DNA of 64,000 nt from Methanosarcina barkeri str. Wiesmoor (GCF_000969985.1 NZ_CP009526.1:496001-560000); one strand, 5' to 3'. Positions 44,193-56,277 are shown, numbered from the stretch's first letter. Notes: a model not told the origin generated them from the sequence alone. Made by a program: numbers and translations.

Positions 44193-44748
44193 CAAAGTTC
44201 TCCTGTTCATTATTTCAATTTTCTAAAGAGTAGGTCATCGACATCTCTGGCTGGATTTTTCATGATTTATTGTAATAACTGTCTGTTTTTTCCATTTATT
44301 AAATCATATTCATCTAACTCCACTGAGATTTAAAAATAAAAGTTGAAAGTATGGGATTTATTCAAACAGCTTACTTTATATCTATCAAATCTATGTAACT
44401 ATATAATAATATTTTTCATATTAATAAAATACTTTTTGTTATGGGTTACGTTGTTGATGCTTGAGCAAAAAATAATGAAGAATCCATAACGCTTATTAAA
44501 TGAAAATAAAAACAGAAAGCAGAAAATAAGAGTAAAAAGCAGAAAATAAAAATGAAACCCCTACCTCATAAATAACAGGATTGAATTCTACCTGCATGTT
44601 ACTCTTTTCAAATTGTATTTTATCTTTTTTGCTTAACTCTACCTTTTCTGGAATGCGCTGCCAGATAAACTGGTTGAGGTGTCCTCTAATATATAATTAG
44701 AAGACGGTTCTAAGCCAGTAAAAGTATTTTTGAATTCAAGAGGTTGTT
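44193..44748. other. AT-rich interval
   Basis: No gene is seen. GAAAGCAGAAAATAA-type words recur at 44510-44550. The T-rich stretch after metG on the minus strand may end its transcript. Confidence 0.4.
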
Positions 44749-46881
44749 TCAGCGTATCCTTGAACCCGGTTTTATCTCTTTATCCGGCATCAGGGCTGAT
44801 ACGATTTCTCCGCCGTCGTCGGCTGCAAGCATCATGCCGTTTGATTTAACTCCGCAGAGTTTGGCAGGTTTCAGGTTGGCGAGTACGATTACAGATTTTC
44901 CTACAAGCTCTTCAGGAGCGTAATAAGAAGAAAGACCTGCAACAAGCTGCCTTGTCTTTTCTTCACCGATGTCTACTTCAATCCTGATAAGCTTTTTTGA
45001 CTTCTTCACCGGTTCAGCAAGCAAAACTTTTCCTACGCGGATGTCGAGTTTTGCAAAGTCTTCGTACTCGATCATGGGAAGTGTTTCTTTTTCCTCTTCC
45101 CTGGGTTTTGCTGCACCTCCAGCTTTCTCGGCTGGTTTTGCTTCTTCGGCAGGCCCCATCCCTTCGGCTTTGGTGGGCTCTTTACCGTTACCCTTTCCTG
45201 CGGCTTTCTTTGCATCTGCAGCTTTTACTCTCTGATTTGCAATCTCTTCCATTTCTTCAATCCTGTCATCTTCAAGCTTTGTGAAAAGGATTTTGGGCTT
45301 TGCAAGTTTTGTACCTGCTTTTAGAGGCACGAGAGCATCAGCATACAGCGTGGTGTGCAGGTCTCCTTCCTGCCCGAGTTCTTTCCATGCGGTCTCCATG
45401 CTTCCTGGGGTTACTGGTTCAAAAATGAGGCATAGAGCTTTTGCCAGGTGCAGGCAGTTGTAAAGCACCTGTCCACAGGCTGCCTTATCCTGTTTTATCA
45501 GGTTCCAGGGCTCGTGGGACTGGAAGTAGGTGTTTCCGAAAGAGGCAAGGGACATTGCAGAATCAACGGCTTTTTTGAACTCGTATTCAGCCATTGCGGC
45601 TTTTACTTCCTTCAGAGCCTTTTCAATTTCTTCCCTTACCTCAGGCTCGAGTTCTCCAGACGGGACTTCTCCATAGTTCTTGAAAGCGAAAAGCATTGTC
45701 CTGTACAGGAAATTTCCGAGCACGGAAACAAGTTCGGTATTGATCTTTTCCTGAAGCACGCGCCAGGAAAAGTTCAGCTCCTTTGTGTGGGAAGTATAAC
45801 TTGCCAGATAATATCTCAGCAGGTCAGGGTGGAAACCGTGGCTAAGGTAATCTTCTCCTACCCAGACAACATTGCCCCGGCTCTTGGAAAACTTTTTATC
45901 TTCAATTTTGACCATTCCTGAAGCTACAACAGCAGTCGGCACCGAATAATCCGCGCCTTTAAGCATAGCTGGCCAGAAGATACAGTGATGATAGGTAATG
46001 TCCCCTCCTATAAAATGGACAATTTCCCCGTCATTTTTCCAGAATTTTTCCCAGGAATCCCCGGCTTTTGCAGCCCATTCCTCGGTAAAGGCGATATACC
46101 CTATAGGAGCATCTACCCAGACATAGACTACGAGGTCATCATGCCCAGGGAATTTTACTCCCCATTCCAGGTTACGGGTGATGCACCAGTCCGTAAGTCC
46201 CTGCTTTACCCAGCCAAGTGCATAGTTTCTGGCATTAATGGTTCCGCCAAGGTCATTTGAGAGATAGTCCATGAGGTAGTCGCTGAATTCGGAAAGCTTG
46301 AAAAAGAAGTGTTCCTGCTGTCTGTATTCGGCAGGCCCTCCGCAAATAGTGCAGACAGGGTTTAGAAGTTCTCCGGGCTCAAGGTGTTTTCCACATCCCT
46401 GGTCGCATTCGTCTCCTCTTGCAATTTCGCCGCAGTGAGGGCAGGAACCTTCTACATAGCGGTCAGGGAGAAAACGATTGCACTTAGGGCAATAGGCAAT
46501 TTCGATAGTTTTCGGGTACACATAGCCTTTTTCAATCAGCCTGTTAACAATATCCAGGGTCCGATTATGATTTTCAGGATCGTCCGTAGTCCCAAAAGCA
46601 TCAAAGTAAACTCCAAGCTGCTTGAAAGTCTCGTCAAAATGTTTGTGATATACCTCTACAAGTTCTTTAGGAGTGATCCCTAGTTCTTCGGCATTTACGA
46701 CAATGGGGGTGCCGTGAGTATCCGAGCCGCAGACAAAAGTAACGTCCCTCCCTTCTTTTCGTAGGGAACGGGCATAAATATCAGCGGGCACATAGGTCCG
46801 GAGATGCCCGATATGAGCCTTGCCGTTAGCATAAGGCAGGCCACAGGTGACAAGTACGGGTTTACTGGATGGTTCTGGCAT
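44749..46881 (-). CDS. metG: Methionyl-tRNA synthetase
   Basis: 710 residues from ATG 46881 ([20 protein letters not shown]), with GGAGAT upstream; earlier starts are unlikely. Class I signatures are AHIGHL and KFSKSRGN. The zinc domain has knuckles CPKCNRF, CPHCGE, CDQGCG and CTICGG. After the anticodon-binding domain comes an alanine/glycine/lysine-rich linker (about residues 555-605) and the C-terminal EMAP/Trbp111 tRNA-binding domain ([20 protein letters not shown]). It charges initiator and elongator tRNA-Met. Four hairpin repeats lie upstream. Confidence 0.96.
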
Positions 46882-46928
46882 TCTTATCTCCATATATTTT
46901 TTATGAATATGTTTCTCTTCGATGATTG

Positions 46929-47223
46929 CAACTCTGAAATATATTTCGCTCACACTTTTTGATCAAACTTTTTTCGAAAAAGTTTGTTGCACCTCTGAAA
47001 TATATTTCGAGATATTTCGCTCACGCTTTTTGATCAAACTTTTTTCGAAAAAGTTTGTTGCACCTCTGAAATATATTTCGAGATATTTCGCTCACGCTTT
47101 TTGATCAAATTTTTTTCGAAAAAGTTTGTTGCACCTCTGAAATATATTTCGAGATATTTCGCTCACACTTTTTGATCAAACTTTTTTCGAAAAAGTTTGT
47201 TGCAACTCTGAAATATATTTCGC
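46929..47223. repeat. 71-bp tandem repeat, 4 units, each with a strong hairpin
   Basis: Units start about 46961, 47032, 47103 and 47174 (measured at GATCAAA) with a constant 71-bp period and very few differences. Each holds CAAACTTTTTTCGAAAAAGTTTG, a near-perfect palindrome, and a GAAATATATTTC palindrome. The array lies just upstream of metG, so RNA from metG's leader would carry four hairpins if transcription starts beyond it. Confidence 0.9.
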
Positions 47224-47624
47224 TACTGTATTTTACAAGGTAATCTATTTGAGGAATAGTTAATAATCATATATAAAGAAGGATGGAATGTAGAGACAGA
47301 TTAATAATAGCTCCACAGGTAAGCTGTTAAGTAAATTCTATTGCTTGCGAGCTTTTGTAAGTTATCCTTCTTGCACCGCCTGCTACAATAATATATACTC
47401 TTAGGACTTACGCACTTGAGAAACAAAATCAATTACGTTAAAGACTGTGGATTAAAGTCAAGTTTTAATCAAACGGCCTGATGCTATTGATTTTGCTATT
47501 TATTTTTAGTTCAACTGCGTTAAATCCTACATTCTCTTGATTAAAAATATAAATAATGCCCAAGGCTGCAAACTAAAGCGGCAAATCTAAAATATACGGT
47601 CCTATATATACGGTTCCATCAAAT
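47224..47624. promoter_or_regulatory. sppA upstream region
   Basis: No gene is seen. CTATATATACGG at 47601-47612 is the best TATA box and lies only about 20 bases before the sppA ATG, suggesting a leaderless or near-leaderless mRNA. TATACGGT is doubled at 47592 and 47606. Confidence 0.4.
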
Positions 47625-48809
47625 ATGAGCGATAAAACCATAAACCCTGAAGACACGAACTCAAAAGATCTATCTGGAGATAACAACTTACAAAGTAGCC
47701 CTCACAACGGAAGAGATGACTCTGTCCCTGATAGTGGAACTTACGGTACGAGTGATAACTCCTTTGACAGCTCTGCTCCTGGTGGTCCGGAAAAAATGGC
47801 TGATCATGGGACCCACGTTGAGGTCTCTGAAAATAAAGAAATTAAAAACAAGAGTTTAAGCATGAATCCCAATCCGTATCCACAGAAAAATAAGCATAGA
47901 TGGATGCCCTACTTGCTGGTCTTACTGGCTCTCATTACTATCATACTGGTGAGTCTTGTGTTAATCTCCTCCAATTTTGGTGTTGGTGGAAACTTGGGAA
48001 GTTCGGAGAAGGTAGCTGTTATCTATATCCAGGGTACTATCTTTTCCGGAAACGTTGCTGAAGGGCTTGGTTATGCTACTTCAGAAGCGATTGCAGGAGA
48101 TATCCGCAGGGCTGCTGCAGATGATGGAGTCAAGGCAATTGTGCTTAGAATTGACAGTTCTGGAGGATCCCCAGCAGCAGCCCAAGAAATTGTAGAAGAA
48201 ATTAAGAAAGCCCAGGCAAAAGGAATTCCTGTTGTTGTATCCATGGGGGACCTTGCAGCCAGTGCTGCATATTATATCTCTGCACCGACTGATTACATTA
48301 TTGCAAACCCCTCTACGAATACCGGATCCATTGGAGTGATCTGGGTCTTCCAGAATAATTCTCTCTCTAATGAAGAAACAGGTGTAGATTACTATGTTGC
48401 AAAATCTGGAGAAATGAAAGACATGGGAAGTACCTGGAGAGGACTTACTGATCAGGAAAAAGAGTATGCTGATTCTGTAGTTATGGATAGCTACGAAAAT
48501 TTCGTAACTGAAGTTTCTGAAGGGCGCAACATGTCCAGAGGTGAAGTCAAAGCCCTTGCTGATGGCCGCATATACACCGGAACCAGGGCAAAGGAACTTG
48601 GGCTTGTGGATGGCTTTGGAAATATTTATGATGCAATTGACAAGGCTGCTGAACTTGGAGGAATTTCAGGGGAACCCAAAGTTGAATATATGAATAAAGC
48701 AAGTCTTTCAAGGCTACTTTTAGGTTCGGATTCCAAAGTATCTAATGAGACAGCCAAACAGTCTGTCAGTTACTTTGAAGAAAGTCCATATGGGAAACTT
48801 CTTGCCTGA
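47625..48809 (+). CDS. sppA: Signal peptide peptidase SppA
   Basis: 394 residues. A disordered acidic N-terminus (about 85 residues) precedes one membrane helix (YLLVLLALITIILVSLVLIS), then a ClpP-like S49 peptidase domain with LRIDSSGGSPAAAQEI, the nucleophile region VVSMGDLAASAAYYIS and the general-base lysine likely in KSGEMKDMGS. It cleaves signal peptides left in the membrane. The long N-terminal tail is unusual compared with bacterial SppA and may be cytoplasmic. It is a single gene. Confidence 0.92.
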   Translation: MSDKTINPEDTNSKDLSGDNNLQSSPHNGRDDSVPDSGTYGTSDNSFDSSAPGGPEKMADHGTHVEVSENKEIKNKSLSMNPNPYPQKNKHRWMPYLLVLLALITIILVSLVLISSNFGVGGNLGSSEKVAVIYIQGTIFSGNVAEGLGYATSEAIAGDIRRAAADDGVKAIVLRIDSSGGSPAAAQEIVEEIKKAQAKGIPVVVSMGDLAASAAYYISAPTDYIIANPSTNTGSIGVIWVFQNNSLSNEETGVDYYVAKSGEMKDMGSTWRGLTDQEKEYADSVVMDSYENFVTEVSEGRNMSRGEVKALADGRIYTGTRAKELGLVDGFGNIYDAIDKAAELGGISGEPKVEYMNKASLSRLLLGSDSKVSNETAKQSVSYFEESPYGKLLA

Positions 48810-48843
48810 AATCCTAACAGAGTATTAATAAGTAATATAGTTT

Positions 48844-48916
48844 TAATTGTGAGCAGTTAATTGTGAGCAGTTAATTGTGAGCAGTTAATTGTGAGCAGTT
48901 AATTGTGAGCAGTTAA
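48844..48916. repeat. 14-bp tandem repeat, 5 units
   Basis: TAATTGTGAGCAGT is repeated five times without change between sppA and serS. Confidence 0.92.
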
Positions 48917-48934
48917 GATTTCCATATTTTTTAA

Positions 48935-50335
<1,401 letters not shown>

Positions 50336-50821
50336 ACTCAGTAAGTCTAGACTTAAGCTAAATAAGTCTAGATCCCACTTTCCGCAGTAAATTTACGTAA
50401 ATTCATATTTTTACTGCTATCGATTTTCAATCAAATGTAGATTTATTGGACTTTTATGCAGTAGGTAAAAGCAACGATGTGGTGTATTTAGGGACCAAAA
50501 ATGATATCATTCAATTTTCACCAAATACCATTAAAAATCCAAATTATTTACTCTGTTCCAAAAACGCTATCAGGAAAAATATTGATTTTCAAAAAAATAC
50601 TGCGGAATGTAGGTAGATTTAAACAGAAGGCAAGGAAAAAATAGATTCCAAAACTACTGTCAACGCGAAAATGCGTGGAAGAAAGGATGTAAGAGGGCAA
50701 TTCTTCATTGCTTTTCTTGCTTTTAGGGGCTCTTGCCTCCCTCAATTCCTTTAATATTTATTCCGATAGATGAAAAACTGCGTAATTCACTGTGTTTCTC
50801 TTTTTCTCAGACTTTTACTCC
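50336..50821. other. Interval between convergent genes
   Basis: AAGTCTAGA occurs twice (50344-50377) just after serS. No gene is supported in the rest of the 486 bases. Confidence 0.4.
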
Positions 50822-52843
50822 TTAGCTTTCTTGCATATTCCCGGCTTTTATCCTGCAGATTTTGTCCAGAAGCAGAATATTATTAAGTATCAGAGATCCA
50901 CTCCATCCTAGAGGGATTGCCCAGGCAGGGCTGCCTGTAGACTGATCTACTTGCTCCGGGAGAAGCCCTGTACTGGTTGCTCCGGCAAGAGCCCATTTGA
51001 GGTATCCAATTCCTTCCTTGGTCAGCCTTTTAACTGTTTCTTCAGGTCTTTCTTCTTTTTCATAGGTGCCCTCCTGAGTGGGGGAAAAGTTTTCTTTTTC
51101 ATTGGAAAGTTCAAGGGCAAAGGTAAACATTGCTTCCGAAAGCCAGAGCGTAGTTACTACCCACGGGTTTCCGTTTATGTAACTGTCGTTTTCATACCTT
51201 TTAATGCCGTAACCGAGATTTATGGGTACTGAGAGTTTTTTCTGAATGTTCTCTATCATGAACTGAATCATCTCCTTTTCCAGGGGGTCTTTTGCAGAGA
51301 GCATTCCAAAAGGAACATAGGTGCCAAGAATACTTGCATCAATAGTTTTGTCCAGCTTCTCGTTAATTACTCCTTTTGCAAAGTAGCCTTCCTGAAGCCA
51401 GAAACGGTCAATCGTAGCCTGTTTGACGAACTCCGCTCTCTTTTTCCAGCGTCTTGCCATGCCAGCTTCCCCATTTTCTTCCGCCAGATGGGAAGCACCC
51501 ATGAGCCCGGCATAAATCGAAGCATTTGTATATGTAAAAATTCCGTAGTAAGTTTCCCAGAGATCCATACATCTTTCGTGAATTCCTGATTTGGTCCGCT
51601 TCATCAGGTATTCGGCAGCTCTGAGCACCGAGACCCAGACCTCTTCAAGAAATTCAGCTTTTTTCAGGCCTTCGAGAATCCTGTAATAAACATCCATAGC
51701 ATAGAGCGTGGACCCGGTTTCGTCAATCTGAGTTGAGTAGTCAAAATTACCCCATGAGGGAGCTATATCCCCATTTAGCCAGTAGCGTTGAAACCACGAA
51801 CCATCAGAGAGCTGAGTCTGGATGCACCATTTGAAAAACATGTCACAATAGTCTGGATAGCCTGAGTGCTTTAGTGCAAGCACGATTTCTGCAGCATCTC
51901 TGTTCCAGCAAAATCCATATCCTCCGCATTTCTCGAAGTTTGAGTCAAATTCCGGAGCAGCTACGAAAGACCCATATTCGCGGTCATTAAGGAGGTAAAG
52001 CATCAAAAGAGCCCGGTTATAGGCATTGAACAGATCCTGGCGCAGGTTATCGTATTCTTCAAGTCCTGGGATCTTGATCACCTGCTTTCTGGAAAGCCAC
52101 ATAACCCAGTGTTCCCGCGTCTTTTCAAAAATGTATTCAAGAGGCAGTTTTGAGAGCTCTTGCATTCTCTTATACAGGAGGCGTCGGGAAGAAGCAGCGC
52201 CTATAAAGATCACAAACTCGTTTGATCCGTCAGCCTCCAGTTCAAGATCCCAGCCAGCCGCGTTATTAATATTTCCTATGTCTTCTTTATTCCTCTGGAG
52301 TTTTCCATCTTCCATATCATATTTGGAATTCGTCCACCATATAGTATCCATTGCCTTTCCAATTTGCCACTCATTAAACTCTGGCTGGGAATATATCCCT
52401 ATATGATAGTTTTGCCAGTATTGTACGAGCAAATGAATATCGGTATCGCAAAACCCGGAGTTTTTCTTGGAGGTTTCCCCTACGTTAAAATTCGAGTAAT
52501 AAAAGAATTTTCCTGAAAGCTTATTCTGGGACTGGATCTTAAACCTGCGGATAAGGATAGGCACGTCAGGGTGCACAAGGTCAAGAATGGAAATACGGAT
52601 TCCCGAATCATGGTAAAGTTTTGTTGACACAATATTTGTGTCCTCTATATAGTTCTGGATTCCTTGCCATTCGTTATCATAGGTCCAGAGAAGCCTTTCT
52701 CCTGTATGAATACAGGCAACAGATTCCTCGATATGCTGAGCATGGTCTCGGCGAGGATAAAAAAAACCTATGATTTCCCCTTTTTTTCCCATTGTTACAA
52801 GCAGATCGTCATTTCCGAGGATAACATTGGGTTGCTTTATCAC
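50822..52843 (-). CDS. Glycoside hydrolase family 15 glucoamylase
   Basis: 673 residues, matching the archaeal/bacterial GH15 layout of an N-terminal beta-sandwich (about 1-270) and an (alpha/alpha)6 barrel. Barrel motifs are GGYGFCWNRDAAEIVLAL, YSTQIDETGSTLYAM and the C-terminal SPAWAIPLGWSGSLILN. It releases glucose from the non-reducing ends of alpha-glucans, probably storage glycogen, in the cytoplasm since there is no signal peptide. It is the last gene of a four-gene operon and overlaps the preceding gene by four bases. Confidence 0.92.
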   Translation of the reverse strand: MIKQPNVILGNDDLLVTMGKKGEIIGFFYPRRDHAQHIEESVACIHTGERLLWTYDNEWQGIQNYIEDTNIVSTKLYHDSGIRISILDLVHPDVPILIRRFKIQSQNKLSGKFFYYSNFNVGETSKKNSGFCDTDIHLLVQYWQNYHIGIYSQPEFNEWQIGKAMDTIWWTNSKYDMEDGKLQRNKEDIGNINNAAGWDLELEADGSNEFVIFIGAASSRRLLYKRMQELSKLPLEYIFEKTREHWVMWLSRKQVIKIPGLEEYDNLRQDLFNAYNRALLMLYLLNDREYGSFVAAPEFDSNFEKCGGYGFCWNRDAAEIVLALKHSGYPDYCDMFFKWCIQTQLSDGSWFQRYWLNGDIAPSWGNFDYSTQIDETGSTLYAMDVYYRILEGLKKAEFLEEVWVSVLRAAEYLMKRTKSGIHERCMDLWETYYGIFTYTNASIYAGLMGASHLAEENGEAGMARRWKKRAEFVKQATIDRFWLQEGYFAKGVINEKLDKTIDASILGTYVPFGMLSAKDPLEKEMIQFMIENIQKKLSVPINLGYGIKRYENDSYINGNPWVVTTLWLSEAMFTFALELSNEKENFSPTQEGTYEKEERPEETVKRLTKEGIGYLKWALAGATSTGLLPEQVDQSTGSPAWAIPLGWSGSLILNNILLLDKICRIKAGNMQES

Positions 52844-53649
52844 CGCGTCACCCCTCTCATCTGATATTCCTGGCTTGTACCGCCCGACGGCGCCGGCGAG
52901 ATTATGTGTTCGCAGACTTCTTTTCCTGTAGCTTTACAGCTTACCTCTCTCACACTTATGTTTTTCCCGAAATATTCGGTCAGATAACCTGCAAAATAAC
53001 CGCTCATATAGGCACAAACTGGCTGTTCCGACCCTCCGTAAACATCAGCTATAAACGAGTCTTTCACAATGATTTTTCCTTCATAAGTTTTGGGGTCACA
53101 TTCGATTTCCAGAATTCCCCAGCCCACACCTTTGAAGAGTTCTGCAAGCATGCTTGCAAAATTACTGTCATTAAGGTCCAGAATACTCTTGAAATACTTT
53201 GCTGCGTGAGTCCCACCCTTAAGTCCTGAAAGAGTGAGAAGTCCTTCTGCATGCGGCGCACTCTGGTTGAGAGTTTTAATGATATCAACAATGGTAAGTG
53301 CCCTTGCCATAACTCCCCTGACTCCTATAACATTTAGAGGGAAGTCCACGGAGTAAACCATTCCGTATTCTGAAATCCCATATTCGACCTCATTTACAAC
53401 TTCAAGTTCCTTTATTTTTTGGGCGAAACTTTCTGGATCCACATCTTTCTCAAGTTCGGTAAATACTGAATATTCTCCAGTTTTCTGTGTAATATTATCC
53501 AGATGACCAAACATAATGAACGCATTCTCTTTTTCGAGAAAGTCAGTTATTAAAGACAGAGATCCGGGTTCTTTCGAGTAGATTATCTTAAACCATACAA
53601 TCTGCGAGTTTTCATTAAAACCTGCAAACATGAATAAGTCTCTTACCAT
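52840..53649 (-). CDS. V4R-domain protein with N-terminal ACT-like domain, in glycan operon
   Basis: 269 residues. The N-terminal half (IVWFKIIYSKEPGSLSLITD) looks ACT-like. The C-terminal half is a V4R domain, with GWGILEIECD and the typical end EVSCKATGKEVCEHII. V4R domains bind small hydrophobic ligands or sense signals. Its ATG follows GH57 by 37 bases and its stop overlaps GH15. A regulatory role on glycan breakdown is inference from context. Confidence 0.75.
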   Translation of the reverse strand: MVRDLFMFAGFNENSQIVWFKIIYSKEPGSLSLITDFLEKENAFIMFGHLDNITQKTGEYSVFTELEKDVDPESFAQKIKELEVVNEVEYGISEYGMVYSVDFPLNVIGVRGVMARALTIVDIIKTLNQSAPHAEGLLTLSGLKGGTHAAKYFKSILDLNDSNFASMLAELFKGVGWGILEIECDPKTYEGKIIVKDSFIADVYGGSEQPVCAYMSGYFAGYLTEYFGKNISVREVSCKATGKEVCEHIISPAPSGGTSQEYQMRGVTR

Positions 53650-53686
53650 GTGACCTGACTCCCATAAGTTAGTATGTGTTCTTTAG

Positions 53687-54883
53687 TTAAGCTATTGTGC
53701 TAAGTTTTCTGAATACCTGTGCTTTGAAATCCATAAGTACAGCCATGAAATTAACTGCTGCATCGAAAGGCGTGGAATGAACACTGAAATATGAATGTAC
53801 ATCTCCATCTCCGAGCCATTTGGTACACATATAGTAGTAATGGTCCGAAGTCAGCAAATGCTTCCATATACGCAGGATTTCAGGGTCCTCCGTCTTCCTC
53901 ACAAAGGGTTCAAGCAGCTTTATTTCTTCAAAACAGCGCCTTTGCATGTCGTTCCCAAGCCATGCGCTTGTATCGCGTTCCATATCAGCCCAGGAAATTG
54001 TGGAAAAGTCTCCAACATCGATATCAGCGACAGGTGTATATTTATCGACAAGTTCACTAGGGGTGCTGAAGTCCAGGTGGGTCTTGAGTACTTCCCCGGG
54101 AAGTTCTTTCAGGAAGGAAAATATCCCGGTTTCTTCCCACTGATGCTCTCCAAAGGTCTCATAGTCCATAAAGATATTAACACAATCTTCATTATTTCCT
54201 GAAGCCCATAAGGCCCATTTCTTTGCAGTCAGGGGATAGCCTTCCCACCACCCCGCAGAAAACCTGTATCCTATATCGTCACTCAGCTTGTAATTCCTGA
54301 AGATAATAGGAAGTCCTGAACCTTTTGCCCTGTAAAGTACGTTAGGTGACCTCCCTTCAAGCATATGGTCCGCTCCTTCGGTAAGGATCGCCCTGTACCC
54401 AAGATCCGAAACAAGCTTTGCTATAGTGTTATTGTAAAGCAGTTCGGTATTCCGGAATACCTGAGGTTTGACTCCCAGAAGGTCAAACATAATTTCTCTA
54501 TGTTCTTTTATCTCCTCAATAAATTCGGTTTTGTCTTCAAAAAGACTTGAAAGGGAATGATAAAAGGTTTCGTCCAGAAATTCCACTGCTCCGGTTTCCG
54601 CCATCTGCCGGAAGCCTTCAAGGGCATCTTTTCCCCAGAGTTCGCATTGTTCGAGCAGGGTTCCGGTAACTGAAAGAGAAAACCTGAATTCTCCTTTATG
54701 TTCGTCAAGAGCATCCAATAGGAGCTTGTTTGTAGGAATATAGCATTTCCGAGCTACTCTTTCAAAGATCTCCCTGTTGCTTCTCTCGTCAAAATAGCGG
54801 AAAAAACCTGATCTATCATCAGGCCAGAACCTGCGCAGTCTGAAAGGCTGATGTGCCTGGAAATACATGCAAACCGAGGTCAT
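53687..54883 (-). CDS. Glycoside hydrolase family 57 (alpha-amylase-type)
   Basis: 398 residues. Conserved regions are seen: YFQAHQPFRLRRF at the start, FYHSLSSLF, the nucleophile region FRNTELLYNN, LTEGADHML, and the acid region IFMDYETFGEHQW. The enzyme acts on alpha-1,4 or 1,6 glucans. It overlaps the preceding GH57 by four bases (ATGA) and is followed by the V4R gene. The catalytic residues are kept, unlike in its paralogue. Confidence 0.9.
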   Translation of the reverse strand: MTSVCMYFQAHQPFRLRRFWPDDRSGFFRYFDERSNREIFERVARKCYIPTNKLLLDALDEHKGEFRFSLSVTGTLLEQCELWGKDALEGFRQMAETGAVEFLDETFYHSLSSLFEDKTEFIEEIKEHREIMFDLLGVKPQVFRNTELLYNNTIAKLVSDLGYRAILTEGADHMLEGRSPNVLYRAKGSGLPIIFRNYKLSDDIGYRFSAGWWEGYPLTAKKWALWASGNNEDCVNIFMDYETFGEHQWEETGIFSFLKELPGEVLKTHLDFSTPSELVDKYTPVADIDVGDFSTISWADMERDTSAWLGNDMQRRCFEEIKLLEPFVRKTEDPEILRIWKHLLTSDHYYYMCTKWLGDGDVHSYFSVHSTPFDAAVNFMAVLMDFKAQVFRKLSTIA

Positions 54884-56016
54884 TCTCTCTCCTCCAGCAC
54901 AGCTCTCCTGAAATCGGAAAGGATGGAAAAGTAATTGACAGCTCTTTCATACCCTTCCCTGAGATTCCCAGAATTCATAGAAAAAAAGATTTCACTCTGC
55001 TGAAGATAACCGAATATATGTTTAAGTTCTCGATAGTTCTTATTTTCTTTAAGCTCTGAGAGTTCCTCTTCGATTCTTACCAGTTCTCGCAGGTAAAGCT
55101 GCTGAGCATGGTTACCTAATGCGTTATTCATCCCGTAACGAATTGTCTGTTCGGTTCCCAGGGTAGGAAGTTTTAAGGGTTCAAATCTCCTGACAGCTTC
55201 AGAAGGTGTGAGCATGTCAATGCCCCTGGACTTTAGGGCTTCTGGAAGCATCCTGATAAAATCGTCTATCATACTTTTATTCCTGTAGTGAAAGCAAAGG
55301 CTTGTATAATTAAAATAAAGGGTCAGGATGTCACCTTCCATGCTAGCAATCCAGTCTGCAAACTTTTCCGGAATAAGAGGGTAGCCTTGCCAGTTTTTTT
55401 CCGAAAAACGCAGTTCAAGGTCTTCGCTCAGGTTTATGTGCCTCAGCAAAGTCGGAAGATGGTTCTCAAAGACATGTACAGGATCATATCCATTCAGGAG
55501 GTTCCTGGACCCCTCGGAGATAAGGCAGTTAAAGCCCAGGTCGGTAAGAATCTTCTCTACTCTTTCAGTGTACAGAAGCTCTGTGTTTACGAAGGTTTTG
55601 GGGGTGATATCCAGTAATTCCCGAAGCATTTCTCTGTATATTAGTACTTCTTCCTTAAACCAGGAAAGATCGGGATATAATGAACTCAGGGAGTGATATC
55701 TGCAGCTCCCTGTGAATTCCACGTTCCCATTTTCTCCAAATTCGCGGAATGACTCGAGAAGTTCGGGGTCCCATCTACATTGTCCAAGGAATGGCCCGGA
55801 TAGATCAAAGGAGTATTTTCCCCCTCTTTCTATGGACTCCATAATCAGATCATTAAGGCGTAAAAACTGTCGGCTTGTTTTTATAAATTTTGAAAAAATA
55901 TTGTTCCGGTCAAAATACCGGTCCATTTCAGGCACCCCGAAAAATCCCTCTACAGGCCAGTACCACTTGGGACTGTAAGGCAGATGCACTCCCATACAGA
56001 TGCATACAGCTTTCAT
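54880..56016 (-). CDS. GH57 paralogue with degenerate acid region (possible pseudoenzyme)
   Basis: 378 residues, first gene of the operon. It aligns with the next gene along its length (MGVHLPYSPKWYWPVEGFF, YHSLSSLYPD, FVNTELLYTERV, LISEGSRNLL). The nucleophile region is kept, but the acid/base region that reads MDYETFGEHQW in the partner is here FNYTSLCFHYRN, lacking the aspartate. It may be non-catalytic, perhaps a regulatory or binding subunit of the other GH57. Confidence 0.88.
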   Translation of the reverse strand: MKAVCICMGVHLPYSPKWYWPVEGFFGVPEMDRYFDRNNIFSKFIKTSRQFLRLNDLIMESIERGGKYSFDLSGPFLGQCRWDPELLESFREFGENGNVEFTGSCRYHSLSSLYPDLSWFKEEVLIYREMLRELLDITPKTFVNTELLYTERVEKILTDLGFNCLISEGSRNLLNGYDPVHVFENHLPTLLRHINLSEDLELRFSEKNWQGYPLIPEKFADWIASMEGDILTLYFNYTSLCFHYRNKSMIDDFIRMLPEALKSRGIDMLTPSEAVRRFEPLKLPTLGTEQTIRYGMNNALGNHAQQLYLRELVRIEEELSELKENKNYRELKHIFGYLQQSEIFFSMNSGNLREGYERAVNYFSILSDFRRAVLEERE

Positions 56017-56277
56017 AACACAGTATTCTAGTGCGGAAACCTACTAAAAACTATTGTTTTAGTTAACTCAAAACTATTTCTATTCCAAACTTAAACTTGC
56101 AAGAGATCAGAAAATACTGATAATATCTCAAGGGTAAAAAGAACAACTTAGATTAAAAACAAATTAAAAGGTAAGATAGAATGGGATCCAATCTAAATTG
56201 GAAGCAAAGAAAATCTCGTGCTTCCAAAAACAAGGCATGGGCGAAAAAGCCGTAACCTTGTAAGTTATCCCACTTAA

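Noticed and set aside
46922-47104. Plus-strand 60-aa frame in the 71-bp repeats
   Set aside because: It is a repeat-derived frame with an identical internal period and no ribosome site.
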